DNA of 64,000 nt from Letharia columbiana (GCF_014066305.1 NW_023501092.1:186001-250000), one strand, 5' to 3'; shown: positions 1 to 11,833, numbered from the stretch's first letter. The notes: generated by a model from the sequence alone, not told the origin. A program made the numbers and translations.

Positions 1-1026
1 TCCCAAGCCTCATCCAACGCTTTCACTACATCCTCAGGCAGTGGTTCTTTGTCGAGGTCCTTTAAGTTTTGCTCAATGTGCTTCGTACTACGCCAGAAGT
101 CAGCCGCTCTTTCCTCGGAGGCAATCTCGTCACCCTTTACTCACCTACTCGCCCCAATCAAAATCGCATCCGGATACTTCCTCCCCAGCTGCGAGTGGTG
201 TGTCATCCACCTCAACGCCACCTCCGCCATCGTAAGCCCATGTTTGTCCGCCGCCGGCTTCACAATGTCGAGCGCTTCGAAGTATTCATCCTTGAAGTAT
301 TTCGCCCTGTACATCTTACCCTGCCACTTCTCCGGATCGAATCTCGAGCCCTTCTCCACCTGCGCATCTTTCGAAAAGTTACCTGTAAAGAAGCCACCAC
401 CGAGTGGATTGTATGCGTAGTAGCCCATACCGTAATGGCGTAGACAAGGGAACAGCTCCGCTTCAACGGTGCGGTTGAGGGCGTTGTAGATGCCTTGGTA
501 GACGGACGGTTTGATCCAGCCGTGTGCTTCGCATATCTCGCAGATCTGAGCTACTTCCCAGGCCATGTAGTTTGAGATAGCGAACTTGTCGAAGAGACCC
601 TGCTTGTGTAGCTCATTGACTTCTCGCAGGGTGTCGATGTAAGGGAGTCGTCCTGTCCGGTCCGTGCAGGTACCACATATCGACCTTCTTCGCATTCAGC
701 GCCTTGAGGGACCTCTGCAGATTCTCCCTCAAATGCTCTGGTCTGTGTGTCCATTGCTCTTTATCCATGCCTCGCCCAACAGTCGGGTAGAACTTGGTGT
801 CCATCACAATGCCCCTCTCTTGCCAATTGAGCTTGCCCAGGTATTCTTCGGAGGAGCCACTACCGTAGTATCGCGATGTGTCAACTTCATTATGGCCGTA
901 GGACTGAAAAATGTCGAGGATCTGCTTCGCTTCACCAAGGTCGCTGACCCGCGATTGCTCTGCGCCGTTGCCAATGGTCATGGCGCCGAAGACGACATTG
1001 ACCGCGGATTTCGGTTGGGGTGCCAT
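1..1026 (-). CDS. Aldo/keto reductase (AKR7/aflatoxin-aldehyde-reductase type), partial, frameshifted
   Basis: NAD(P)H-dependent reductase of the AKR7-like fungal family; the substrate cannot be told from sequence. The N-terminus (FGAMTIG, DTSRYYGSGSSEEYLG with the family Tyr) starts at the ATG ending at 1026. The frame breaks near 641-642 in 'GPDRTTP': deleting one base of the doubled T there (coding strand) restores 'PYIDTLREVNELHKQG' and the rest of the barrel (YNPLGGGFFTG, ILIGAS). A 57-nt intron (144 down to 88, GTGAGT...GTAG) joins 'GAS' to 'TKHIEQNLKDLD', which runs off the left edge, so the C-terminus is missing. With one base removed, the phases of both exons agree. The frameshift is either a real inactivation or an assembly error; no splice signal explains it. 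Family call is firm, intactness is not. Confidence 0.85.
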
Positions 1027-2205
1027 GATGTGTGTATGCTACCAAAGGGGCGAGGACTGGTGATCAAGTTGAGTTGATTGCAGAGGCTGGAGCATGAGCA
1101 GCACTGTTGATATTTTTAATGAGACCTCTGGAAAAATCGGCACGGACTTAATTCGTACACGGACTTAAGGTAGAGTAGTGACGTACCTCCATGATACCCG
1201 GCAATCCTTAAAGGACACAGCCGAGAAACAAGGTTCGATGAGAGTGTTGGGTTGAACCGATGGGTGAGAGATTGTATCCTTGTGGTACTCTCAAATGCAT
1301 TGCGCATAAATAGCTTAGGTCAGTAAAGGGTATAAAGGGTTGAGTTGTATGGTTGGTGAATAATCCTTGGGGTTGCTGCAACTGGCCACGAGGGGGAAGG
1401 TGGCAGTGGTGATCCTTGTCGCTCTGTCCTGTTTCATGCGGTGTCATGGATATCGTTTCTGACGTACGCAGCAATTGTGAGTCTGGTCGAAGCCACAAAA
1501 AAGACTGTTGGCTTCATATAAGACTTGGAAGATGCCAAAGAAGATCGTGCGAAGATTGTGCGGGAGCTTCAAGGCTGTGCGGGCATTCTCCAGATGATCG
1601 CAGTCGCAGTCAAGCGAGACGCGAAGAGCCTTCCCAATCTGGCCTCCTTGGTGGTGCCCAATGGACCACTGGATCAGTACAAGAAGGAAATCGAGGAAAG
1701 ATCAGGAGTTCTACATCTCACTGCCCAGTGTTCCTCGTGAAAGCGCACAAACTTTAACGTATTGCCGCTGGGAGGGGATAAGAAGTGCAACAGAGGATGA
1801 CACCGGTTCAAACCGCTTATTATTACTCCACGTTGAGATGGTCGTGTGGAAAGCCTTCACCCGATGAGCGAATTCTGGAAGTTTTCCGGAGCTTTTGCTC
1901 ACTGTGCTACCCTTGAAAGTGGGCACCTCATCTTGCGATCTTTCTTTGGGTATGTTAAGGCTAACAGTAGAAGGGGTAGAGGTTACGAAGGGTTGATGTT
2001 ATCTATTGATATGTCTAGATGCCCTACTATCTTAGCGCTTGATGTTCCTTTCTCTAGCCATCGCAGACCACCAAAGCATCCTAACATACTACCGATATCT
2101 CATCCTCTGTCATGGCCTGACCGTTCATCCTCGTCAGAGCTCTCACTCTTACTATATTTCATTTAGCAATCATCCACACTCTCGCTCTCTTCCAAAGTCC
2201 GGCAA
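1027..2205. other. Intergenic stretch upstream of the aldo/keto reductase
   Basis: Apart from the NLR-domain relic at 1525-1740, no reading frame here looks coding on either strand. The reductase promoter must lie just right of 1026. Confidence 0.5.
1525..1740 (+). pseudogene. Relic of a fungal STAND N-terminal (Helo-like_N) domain
   Basis: About 70 codons read DLEDAKEDRAKIVREL... with LPNLASL and NGPLDQYKKEIEE. This is the heptad-like helical pattern and the 'GPL-[ED]Q' motif of the domain that begins many fungal NACHT-ankyrin proteins (Helo_like_N family, from memory). No start methionine with the usual hydrophobic first helix, no NACHT domain and no ankyrin follow: the frame stops at 1740 and the next kilobase is non-coding. 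It therefore looks like a detached fragment of an NLR gene. An intact relative sits at 57.35 kb in this window. The reading is by eye and the fragment is short. Confidence 0.45.
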
Positions 2206-2554
2206 TCAACTCACGTTGCATTCACAAAGAGCATAGTAGTAGCCTCCGTTTGAGAACGGTGTCTGGCACGAGTGGCAGCCGCTGGCTGCGCACTCCGAAG
2301 CAGCGGCCGCCGAGGTGGTGGCTCGATAAGATCCTCCGTTGCACCCTGCGGGCTCTGGTACGGCCTCGCGAGGTCTACAAATGTCAGTCCATGGCGTCGG
2401 AGAGAACGAAAATGCTCAAAAGTAAGTGAGAGTAGGTAGTGCAGGCTACGCTTTCGCTGGAGGGAAGAAGAAGATGGAAGACAAACATGTTCAATGCATT
2501 GGAGCCGACGATGAAGACGGAGGCAAGCACGAGAAGAGCGCTTGGGAATTGCAT
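2206..2554 (-). CDS. Small cysteine-rich secreted protein (effector-like candidate)
   Basis: Two exons (2554-2487 and 2374-2206) with a 112-nt intron; the phases close to 79 codons. The 78-residue product begins with a clear signal peptide (MQFPSALLVLASVFIVGSNA). The mature part is short, has an Ala/Ser-rich middle and six cysteines arranged GCN...ECA...GCHSC...LCEC, ending in a Tyr triplet and CECNVS. The acceptor (CTGACATTTGTAG) is good. The donor GTTTGT is not the preferred form, so the exon 1 border may be off by a few residues. Size, signal peptide and even Cys number fit apoplastic small secreted proteins of fungi. I recognise no family and infer no function. A read-through alternative (unspliced) stops early and loses the cysteines. 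Confidence 0.55.
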
Positions 2555-4114
2555 GTTTGGAAGATGGTTGGTTCGGTTCTTGCTTTTGGGAAGACTTGAA
2601 GACTGATGATGGGATACTTAGAGCATTGACAGGTGCGAAGTTATTTCCTTCTTATACTCGTGCCCGATCAGGTCTCTGGCGTCAGGCCAGCCATACTGCG
2701 GACGAAAAATGGACGAATCGGACGGAAACGCTGTTGGACATGGGTCTGAAATGGAGTTTGTATCCTTCACCGGGGGTACTGATAAGGCCTGACCAGCTCG
2801 TACACGTAACTCAGCCTCAGCTGGGTGAAATAAGATGTCAATTCGCGCAGTCACTCAAACACGATATCGCCAGAAGAACCAACAAGGCCAGCGTCAAATA
2901 TAGCAAAGCCCACGTGATTTGCCCGGTTAGATCTGTGGCTTACGCGTAGCTATAGCGTTGAACGAGTAAGCTGCTTGGTAAGAATGGTAAGTATTTCGCG
3001 AGGTGAACAATTACCTGACTGGGATTGCAAGTAGATGCGCAGCAGATAATCTTGGCAGTGAGATTCTTCACCAACTCTCTATTCGATTCCAAGCGCTCTA
3101 TGACGAGCAACGGCTGAAACCAAATCGTGGTGATCGTGCGTGAACAGGCAGATGAAGATGCGTCTCCACGTTTCCTCGGATCCCAGCGGTGTCAAAGCTG
3201 GCCTATCAGAGCTCCAAACATCTTGACAAAGCTGTCAAACCTGAAGACTTTGGCCGTTGAAACCGGCCCTACCCGGGTCCAACCTTGCGCTGGTGTCGTG
3301 GGGGCATCCCGTGCACTGCCCCTGTTGGTTTCTGTTGGTGGCGCCCTTCTTCTGCCAAGCTTTCAAATGCACTATTGAATATGCAGTCAGACGGGCCGCT
3401 GTCAATAGAGTTTCTCCGCGAAGGAAACAGAAAGAGGGATTCAACCGCATCCCATGGGGTCAAATCTCCGCAAACTCTTCGCGATTTCCCATCGAGAAAC
3501 GTGACCAGGCACTGTTGCTTAAGACTTCCACGACTATCTGTTTGGTTCCACTAGCTGGTGCACATAAAATGCTCGTTGAGCAGAGGAACAACGGTGAAGG
3601 TCAACAAGTTCCGAAAAGAATGCTTACGAGATACTAGCGGACGACTCCTTTGGTGGCAAACGTACCAGGGTGGCTGCCAAAGCTTGCTATACCCGAAATC
3701 TTTGGATTTCTGACCAAATAAGCACCAGAGTTGGCCGATGCGGTCAGAGGAAAAAATTTCGCCTCGCACCTCTACAAGGATGTAAGCTATCCTTAAATCT
3801 GACCTGAGCCGAGCTGGATTGTTGTTCTCTTGCTAAGCCTCATAACCTTTCCACCAAGTAAGCGGGTCAGCAATAGTATCAACAGAAATGTGGAGAAACA
3901 GACGGTAACAAGACTAGACCAGTAAGAACGCAAGAGAGCGACGAAAATCTGACGTCGGGAAAGCAAACCGAAACCAACAAGTTCTGAAATGAGGTGCAAA
4001 GATTTTCCATTAAGAGAACAGCAGACAATGCGCAGTTTCGCATTGCTCAAGCCTGAGACCCACAGTATCACCCACCTTTACACGATTTGTGTTTTCTGAC
4101 TTCCCAAGCTATCT
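2555..4114. other. Intergenic, nothing firm
   Basis: Several short open frames overlap here (for example around 3127-3640) but none shows a family motif, consistent codon bias or plausible splice partners. I see no gene I can support. Confidence 0.4.
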
Positions 4115-4468
4115 CTAAGCACACCACATCTTCTCCCACTCCTGATCCAATCTCATGACTTCCTTCTTCATTTCCCGCTCCGTCCTTGTCCTCAACGACT
4201 CAATTTGCGCCGGCGTATATCCGTTCTTCCTCGCTTTGTTCGCGAAAGCCTCCCCCCGCGTCTCCCATTTCTTTTTAATCTCTACGTACCTCTCATTGTA
4301 GCAATGAGTGCAAAATTCAGGACCGGTACGTTCAATATCGACGACAACTTTCTTTCCGCTGCAACCGTGCTGGAGGACGTCTGGGTTGAGGGCGCAGGGT
4401 TTCTTGGGAGTTGGGGTCTCGGTGATCGAATTGCAGCCTGAACAGATGGATTGATTGACGAAACACAT
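4115..4468 (-). CDS. Small Cys-pair protein of unknown function
   Basis: The 117-residue product starts at MCFVNQS (ATG ending at 4468); the frame is open another 55 codons upstream, but that part reads like 5' UTR. The N-terminal half has five cysteines in a zinc-binding-like layout: C-x2-C (ICSGC), then a Cys in KKPC, HGC, and finally C-x2-C (FCTHC). The C-terminal half is a charged helix (ERYVEIKKKWETRG... to QEWEKMW) likely to be a coiled coil. Proteins of this build (paired CxxC motifs followed by a basic/acidic helix) recur in ascomycete genomes as uncharacterised small proteins. No signal peptide, so probably intracellular. The function is unknown. Confidence 0.6.
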   Translation of the reverse strand: MCFVNQSICSGCNSITETPTPKKPCALNPDVLQHGCSGKKVVVDIERTGPEFCTHCYNERYVEIKKKWETRGEAFANKARKNGYTPAQIESLRTRTEREMKKEVMRLDQEWEKMWCA

Positions 4469-5997
4469 ACTTGCTGACGACTGAGGTTCTGACGGGTAAC
4501 TTTGATGCTGAGGGTTAAAAGAGATGTTGTGATGTGAACTTTGCTGCGGAGCTGATGAGTTGGAACGCAGGGAGCCCAATGAATATTTATGCAAGAGATC
4601 GCAGGTGATGACAACAATAAACTGAAAGTACAAGGGAAACCGAACAACCAGGGATTGAGGAAGGTACAGTGCGGGTCAAAGGAATTTCACGATGGGTTTG
4701 TGCCGAGGGAGAAGGGCGAGGTCAAAGAGCCTTGTGGTCATATCTTAGAACAATGGACGAGACTAACAAAGCAGTGTTCAAGAGCCGCGTACGACGTTTC
4801 TCGCTACGAACATCAGGGAAGCTCGCAAAGGATCAACTACGCAATGGTCCCGCTCTTCTGGGCTCTGTGGTAAGAGTAAGGCGGCAACAGCGCCACGCGC
4901 GCTAATGTTCACGACCTTCGCTCATAGTCACGGGTATCCTTCTGGGAGCCCAAGGCCGTCATCGCAAATTCCCATTTACCGAGCCCCATTTAACCCTTTA
5001 ACAGTCACAGCTCAAGGCCGATCGTGGTATCTCTCGATCCAGTCCGTTTCAGGTGTATAGCTAGTAGCAGGGTATTTGATAGGTATGAATACTCGCCACG
5101 AGATGAAAGCTGGACTCGGCAAGGTTTTTGGATCACTTAACAAGACGACCGTGAGATCTTTGATAGATCTAATACAGTTCGACCGTGAACATACCAAGTA
5201 CGCTTTTTCGGAAGACGACCCGGGTCAAGGTCATCTTGAATGGGCACTATATCAACAGTCCGCCAAAGCCGAATACTAACCCGATCTTGGAGGCAGGCCC
5301 AACTATGGGATCTTGATTCAAGTATTAATAACGCGCTGGCAAGGCACGGTTTTGATGTGCTCATCGTACCAAGGTGGTCTGAGTTGAGCGTGTATGCTGC
5401 ATGGGCTAGTATAAGACTCTCCGGTTTCGAGAAAAGACATTCCGTAGAATTAAAAAATGGCCATGAGCGCCCACCGTGACTGTCCCTTTGGGCGCGTATA
5501 GTAATGAGAGGACGTACGCAATAGGCTTTTGTGGCGAAGAGATTCGAGGACCAGAAACTATCAAAGATTATAGCGTTTTGTGAGAGAACCTTTCCGCCCA
5601 ACCTAATACCGGAAAGGAATAGGACGGACGAAGCAATAGATGAATGGACGACCTGCGTTGATGAATGATTGTATACATAATTTTCCTACCTCATTCGCTC
5701 CTCGATGTGTACCTTTCTACCTGATGCATGAAACCCTGCGCTTCTTTCGCTCCCAATTTGTCAACCCGGAGCTCGCAGATGAAGGGATCGTACACCCAAG
5801 GAGCCAACAACAAGCACCTGATGCTCATACCCTCTCGTCAAACCGAAGTAAGAGCACACTGATCAAAAGGGGTAGTTGGGAGAGAAACATCTCAATCCAA
5901 ACACCACACTAATCTATCACCGGCAAAACAGACATCCTGCAGCTATCATACCAGCCAAACCACCTTCCACCTCTCCCCTTATTCCAACACCTCCTCA
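4469..5997. other. Intergenic, nothing firm
   Basis: Short frames on both strands (for example 5076-5279) lack motifs or start and splice context. No supported gene. Confidence 0.4.
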
Positions 5998-6276
5998 TCA
6001 ATGATGCTTACCCGCCTTAACCCTGTGGACCCTGCTCGGCTTAACATGATTCCCGCTCGTCGTGACCAGAATAATGACAACGAGGATAATCACCGTCAAC
6101 ATAAGCAAGCCCGAGAAAACGCGCGTGCGGACGGAGTTTTCGTTGGGACCGTTGGTCTGTGGTCCGGGGTTCGGAGCACTCGAGTCCGCTTGCTGTTCGA
6201 CGTCGTTGGGGTTCGGAGTGCGAGGCGGTCCGGGTTGGTAGGTTGGTTTTGGGATGTTGAGCCATGGTGCGTCCAT
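5998..6276 (-). CDS. Small single-pass membrane protein (hypothetical)
   Basis: 92 residues from MDAPWLNIPK. A Pro/Asn/Gln-rich, probably disordered N-terminal half of about 50 residues is followed by one strong transmembrane helix (VFSGLLMLTVIILVVIILV, residues about 53-71) and a short basic tail ending KAGKHH. The frame stays open far upstream, but that extension begins in a low-complexity GGGTT-repeat stretch (6332-6360) and is unlikely to be translated. No homologue recognised. The positive-inside rule would put the basic tail in the cytosol. Could be a spurious frame, though the membrane helix with a basic flank argues for a real product. Confidence 0.4.
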   Translation of the reverse strand: MDAPWLNIPKPTYQPGPPRTPNPNDVEQQADSSAPNPGPQTNGPNENSVRTRVFSGLLMLTVIILVVIILVTTSGNHVKPSRVHRVKAGKHH

Positions 6277-7483
6277 GTTTGGGATTGCAGAAAGTGCGGG
6301 GGTGGGTTGTGGAGACGGGGATGGGGTCGTGATGGGTTGGGTTGGGTTGGGTTGGGTTGTATGAGGTGTATAGCTTATTCTGTTCAAACAGATTCTTCCT
6401 AAGCAAAGTGCAGGAAGCGAACAGATATAAGACAACACAGACGCTGGCGCTTGAGACACCAACATGTACATATATAAAACTGTTTGTTGTGGTACCTTTT
6501 CTTGTTTTCCGAAACGGTGCAAGAAAGAAAATCGCAGAGGCACAAAGGAAAGGTTGCCGAATTTAGTAGCGATCTTGTCATACTCAAAGGGCCATTCATG
6601 TCTCTTAGGACGTGAGACAAAGCCTAGAAGGCGAGAAGAAAGAATGCCGACCATGAAAGAACAAACGCGGGATCCAGGTCTAGCAACCCTCTAATTTTCC
6701 TTTCCCGCACATAGCTGTCCCAAAGCCACCTCCCGCACTCACAGCTTCATCCCCCAAATTTAACGAAAGCGGCTGCTGGGTAGTGGAAGCCTCCCGCACA
6801 GGTCGAACAGAGGCCCGGCTTCGAGAATGGCAACGACAGCTGAATCAGCTAGTACAATGCTTTTGTCGAGTGCGCGACGGATGACATAGTGTACAATTAT
6901 TGGGCATCAATATGCCAAAGGCAGACGTGGAGTACGTTGACAAGAGGGCACTTTTGAATTCTAGCCGGTGCTTTGACTTGTGAGATGGAAGCTGACAAAT
7001 TCACGAATGTCGTTTGGGAAGTCCAAATACGTCAGAGATGAGAAAGGGTGAATCGAAAGAGGGGTTGCTGTGTACGGGTCGTAAGAAAGAGCGCAGAGGT
7101 GGGGTCTATGTGGACCGTAAGAAGAGGGGAAATTTGCCCTGTCCTAAAGTGTGGGGGAAGCCATGGATGGACGGATGATAAAGGCCCATGAGGGGTTGGA
7201 TATGTGCTAGGCTCGTTATGGTGTCCAGCGTTTTTTAGATTATGTACAAGCTCATAACATAAGAGAATAGCACATAGGGAGAGCCATTGGGATCTCACAA
7301 GCAAAATGTGACGGGAAGTCAGAGATGCAAACCCGGCTGTCAATCCTGGTATATCTCGGAGATACATATTTATACGCAATCAAAGGTCTGTTTTCCCGTG
7401 TTCCCATCAGCGTGTCCTCGTCATCTAGCCGTTTTAAATCGTGTCTTATCATTATTTGTACATCTCGGACATCATCAAGGTCC
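6277..7483. other. Intergenic, 3' side of the CorA-like gene
   Basis: Contains a short (GGGTT)n run near 6332-6360 and otherwise unassigned sequence; it must hold the terminator of the CorA-like gene that ends at 7484. No gene supported. Confidence 0.4.
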
Positions 7484-9913
7484 TCAGCAGAAATCTTTCC
7501 CTTCATCTTTAGCATCACCTTTCCACTTGTAGCTTAGTAGTCTTGCAAATAAGCCTTCCTTCGCAGTCCGAGGCAGGTCTCGAATTTCACGCTCAGATCT
7601 GGTCTCTAGGGAAGTGCGCCTGTGCAGACCAGACTGGTGGGAGTCAAGCTTTTCCGCAACTGGTGATCTCGGCGTATCGAACAAGAGTCCCTTGTCGAAT
7701 TTCACCACGTTGTTACGTTCGAGTGTTACGGCCGGACTCATCATATATGTGTTGTGACCACCGGGTGACTGAGGTGCATGCTCGGCGCCACGAGCGGCCA
7801 TACCGTCTGATGCGGATTGAGACCGTTTTTGCCGGGTACGTTGCGGGGTGGGGTCTGCGGCTGCAGGTGGCCATGTCAGTACCGTATATCTCGATGGGGC
7901 AGGATGGCAGAGCACGAACCATGTGGGACTTCCGACCCATGAAGATACCTCGACGTCCATCTCGGCTCGAATCCAAAGACACCAAGGGTCCAAGCAAGTG
8001 TATGCGAAGCGTGATTATGTAACCATTTTGTCTGTTGTGACCAGAATAGAAGACCGCCCTCAGTGTTGAGCGATCCAATAAGAATGTATGTTGGAACGCA
8101 AATTACCACCAAAACAATACCGAAACTACGGAAGCTGGCCATAGGATCCATGTTAGTCATGCCAAAGACGGAGGTAACGAAGGTAAGAGGAAGGAAGAAG
8201 ATTGTAACGAGCGTCAGCAATTTGATGTTGCGCCCTTGCTGTACTGTGATTGCCTGTTGCTGCACCGATCTGCGACTTTCTAGAACGGATGTGCCACTGA
8301 AGAGGTTATCTCGAAGGCCCTTTATCTCTTTGATTTTCTCATCGTTCAGTTGATCGATTTCCTCCAGTCCACGAATCTCATGTTCGATATCCTTTCGGAG
8401 GCCCGCCATTCGCCTTCGCCAGTGAGCAAAGCGCGAGGACTGGCTCTCGTCTCCGGGCCAGATGATTTTGTCTGATCCATTCCATACGTTATCTGTAAAG
8501 GTATACTTATAAGCGGATATCATTTCGTTTATGTCTTCATTCATGATGCCCAAAGATTGCTGAGCCCAAAAATAACGTCTAATATACGTGAACTCATCAT
8601 CTTCGAAGAGAAGCTTGTCGCGTATGCTCTGCTTGAACATGAATTCTGGAGGAGACCTGACGAGGTCGGAGATCCTGTTGTAGACCTCCATCAGTCGCTT
8701 TTGTGCGTCCTTGAACTCCGCCCGTAAAGTTATGAGGAAGGCTTCAGGCCCGTTGACATAATGTTTCGTTGAACCATGGTTGTGGACCGAGCTTTTCCAG
8801 TCAGGATATGCTTGCACACTCAGAACGTGCCAAGGGCTGAAGGGGTCATAGACATCTCCAACCTTGCGGCTGATCCTCCGGTTACGGTTCCTGATCTTCG
8901 ATACAGGCTCTCCACCAAGCCATAGAGCTACAACTGAGCAGCACCTGCTGATGGGGACGTGCCCTTCCATGGCTCCAACATCAGCTCTTTCGTCTGCTCG
9001 TTGCCACTTCATGGGTACACATTCATCGCCAACGATCGTGAAATACTCAAAGGTAAACACGAAGGTCCTTCGATGTATGGGATCGAGATCAAATGGCCGG
9101 TGAGGTAGAGCTGCGGTTTTGTCGTCAACGAGCAGCTGGAATACCTCATCCATGTCGAAGTGCTCTCTCATAGTATAGTGGAGAGCGGCAAAGAGTAGAG
9201 GCGAAGGTTCTCGAACGATGGTGATTCTGCCGACTGCCAGGCGCTGCTCCGCTGATCCCGCGTTGGTGCTCTTGATCTTGTTCCAAATGACCAAAGCCCT
9301 TGACAGATCAGCTTCTGATGTGAGTCGGATGGGCAGAGGCGCCCCGTCGTTGCCCACTGGAAATACGTACGTTAGAGACGATCGAAAAACACGGAAGCAA
9401 CACTGTTGCCCATGCTCGGAACTCAAACATACCATTTAAGATGCTGTAATGTGATAGATGCGAACGATCTTCTGCTTCACCAATGTTGGTAGAAAAGATT
9501 GTCCCACGCTGTCCTACTACCTGATCTCTGCCAGCGATATCTCCTAAGATGTCTCGGCCAGCCTCAGTCCACTCGTACTCCTTGACGTGTTTCCTGAGCC
9601 CCTCCTCGTCGTACGACTCTTTGGGCAAAGTCTGCTGGACGAAGAGCGATTCGTCATCGTCCGTATCTGAATCCTCTTCGATAGAGTTACCAGAGTCCTT
9701 CGACACAGTTTCTACCTCCAGTGTAGAGGATAAAGCTCCAGTATTTCTGCGGACGGCTTCCGTGGTGAGGCGCGGGGGAGGTCTGCCTGAGGAGGCAGCG
9801 GCGAGAGCTTGGGCCAATACATCGTGAGCTCGACTGAGGGTCTCGAAGTATTGTGTTCTGTCATCAGCAAGCTGCTTCAACATCTCCTGTGCGGTAGCAG
9901 CATCGAGCGCCAT
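7484..9913 (-). CDS. CorA-like Mg2+ transporter-family membrane protein
   Basis: Three exons (9913-9433, 9356-7920, 7860-7484); the introns are 76 nt (GTATGT...CTAAC...TTCCAG) and 59 nt (GTTCGT...TACTGAC...CTGCAG). The phases close to 764 aa. The N-terminal third is acidic and soluble. Residues about 400-530 form the long charged helices typical of the CorA stalk (RMAGLRKDIEHEIRGLEEID...). Then comes TM1 ending in the signature VFGMTNM (about residue 560), the fungal variant of CorA's GMN selectivity loop, followed by TM2 (IVLVVICVPTYILIG). The C-terminal tail is Ser/Arg-rich. Expected to be a cation channel of the plasma or vacuolar membrane, or a diverged relative with another role. The start is the second candidate codon, ATG at 9913 (MALDAATAQEML). 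The second intron rests on a non-preferred donor, so the tail is less certain. Confidence 0.85.
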
Positions 9914-10333
9914 AGTAATGCCCAACAGCAAGCGCAGTTAAAGGGAAGTGCAACATGTCCAGAGATAGAGACAAGTAAACAAGCAGTGTCGTGATGAGAG
10001 GAATGGGGGTGATACAAGTACTGAAGGAGGGTAAGCAGAGCTTCCAGGCCTTTCAGCCTCGTCTTCGAAAGCTTCACCACCATGGTGCCGCCAAGACGAA
10101 TTCGCAACGACGGCATGAACGGCCGAGGCTGGCCTTACAATTTACAAATGCCAGGTGGAAGCGAATGCCAAGGCTGGAGCGGGGCAGATTCCGCTGAGTG
10201 TCAACAAGTCTCCTCCCCTTGTTCGAGCTAATGCAGGTTGACTGACGAGCACCAGGGCAACAAGAACTATTCTGTGATCTCGCTCGTGCCACTCTACAGA
10301 TCTTGTTTGGTCTATCTTTTCACCACAAGCACT
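9914..10333. promoter_or_regulatory. Shared divergent promoter region
   Basis: 420 bp separate the start codons of the CorA-like gene (leftward) and the SH3BGR-like gene (rightward), so both promoters lie here. I see no unambiguous TATA box. Coordinated control is only an inference from the head-to-head arrangement. Confidence 0.35.
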
Positions 10334-11560
10334 ATGGCTGACCAAACGCCCAAATCCTATCACACCGATCCTAATCTCTACCTCTATACCTCTCTCACAG
10401 CGGGCTCCTCTCAGATAATCACCGCAACATCGCGCATGGAAACCATACTGAAAGCGAACAAGATCCGATTCCAAGCTTTAGACGTCGCTACAGATGAGAA
10501 AGCCCGCATGCTATGGGGCCGAAGAGCAGGGAAAAGAAAGCTACCAGGGCTAGTCAGGATGGGCATGATCGTTGGCGATTTGGAGGAGGTAGAGGAGTGG
10601 AACGAGTATGGCGAGCTTAGGGACAACGTTGAACCTGGACCCAAGCCAGCCCCATCGGCACCAGCAACGCCTTCGAAGGCCCCAACTGCTCCATCCTTAG
10701 AGATCCTGTCCAAAGCACCTGCCACAAATCCTGTCACTCCCTCCAAACCGCCTGCCCTCGTTTCGTCCACAGAAACTCCACCTCGTGCTGCTCCGTCTTC
10801 AACAGATAGTCCTCTGACTACGGCCATGCGACAAGCTGGCTTCGAAGCAGCGAGAAAAGCTGGAGATGCCAAGTCGAAAGCTCGCGCTGAGGCGCTACAG
10901 GCGTCAAAAGCTCAGGCAGATACACCAACCTCAGAGACACTACAAAAACTAGATAATTCAAGTCCAACAGGTATGCCACCACCGAGTGGGGCCACGGAGG
11001 CGGGGGAAGCGCTGAAGCCCGAGACGGGGAACACAAGTGCGGAAGGAAACGCGGACGATGTGCCTGTTACGGAAGAGGGAAAAAGAGAGGCTGAGGAAGA
11101 AGGCAAGAATTCGAATGTGCACGGACTGGGGGCAATGGACGCTGACAAGGTGGAGACTGACGGCAAAGAGACGAAGATGTTAAGGTCGAAGAAGGCAGAG
11201 GATTCAGCAACTGAGGCCACAGTAGCTAGCGAATCCGAGGAAGTACTGGAAGGCCGAGGACAAGCTGAATCCTTCTCCGAAGACATACCGAACTCCAAGG
11301 AGGTCGAGGAAGCGGCGAATGCATCAATAATGCATGACAAGTCACACATTGTTCTCGTCGGGTCGCGGGAAGCGGACAGGACTCCACCATCCGAGCCAGT
11401 CGATGAGAAAGAGGAGTTGAGTGATCCGAAAGAGAAAGATGGATCGAAGCTGAAGGAAGCCACGAATGTTTCGGACGAAGGCCAGGGACTCCCAGGGGAT
11501 AAGACGCAGGATCAGCCTGCAGCGAGTGGGGTGGAAGCTGGGAATAGCGTTGCTGACTGA
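10334..11560 (+). CDS. SH3BGR/thioredoxin-fold domain protein with long acidic tail
   Basis: 408 aa, single exon, from MADQTPKSYHTD. Residues about 10-95 match the SH3-binding glutamic-acid-rich (SH3BGR) family of glutaredoxin-like folds: a beta strand 'LYLYTSLTAGSSQIITATSR', helix 'METILKANKIRFQALDVATD', 'KARMLWGRRAG' and the cis-Pro region 'KLPGLVRMGMIVGD'. Like other members it lacks the CxxC redox pair, so an adaptor rather than an oxidoreductase role is expected. The remaining 300 residues are disordered: Pro/Ala-rich, then strongly Glu/Lys/Ser-rich, with no recognisable domain. Fungal members usually carry such variable tails. Probably cytosolic. Confidence 0.75.
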   Translation: MADQTPKSYHTDPNLYLYTSLTAGSSQIITATSRMETILKANKIRFQALDVATDEKARMLWGRRAGKRKLPGLVRMGMIVGDLEEVEEWNEYGELRDNVEPGPKPAPSAPATPSKAPTAPSLEILSKAPATNPVTPSKPPALVSSTETPPRAAPSSTDSPLTTAMRQAGFEAARKAGDAKSKARAEALQASKAQADTPTSETLQKLDNSSPTGMPPPSGATEAGEALKPETGNTSAEGNADDVPVTEEGKREAEEEGKNSNVHGLGAMDADKVETDGKETKMLRSKKAEDSATEATVASESEEVLEGRGQAESFSEDIPNSKEVEEAANASIMHDKSHIVLVGSREADRTPPSEPVDEKEELSDPKEKDGSKLKEATNVSDEGQGLPGDKTQDQPAASGVEAGNSVAD

Positions 11561-11833
11561 AAAGAGGCATATTGCTTTTCGTATAGTAACCTTACGTTGG
11601 CAACAAATCCAACGGATGAATTTACGATCTGACTTCGATTCTGCATTGCCTATCTCTGAGGCTTTGAATCGAAACCAAAGACAATACTTAGTACAAGTCA
11701 GTGAACTCAAAATACGGATGTAACTCGGCTTTAAGAAGTTTCCACTCTACGGCAGCCGAGAACTCTTGGCCCCACTCTAGACGCAGGACGGCGCATCTTT
11801 GACAACAACGACCGAACTCACATATCGCGCGCA

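Noticed and set aside
668..690. A mini-intron to explain the aldo/keto reductase frame change
   Set aside because: The only GT...AG pair there would be about 21 nt, too short to splice; a one-base indel fits better.
6332..6360. GGGTT tandem run as a telomeric tract
   Set aside because: The unit is GGGTT, not TTAGGG, and the run is only a few units inside gene-bearing DNA.
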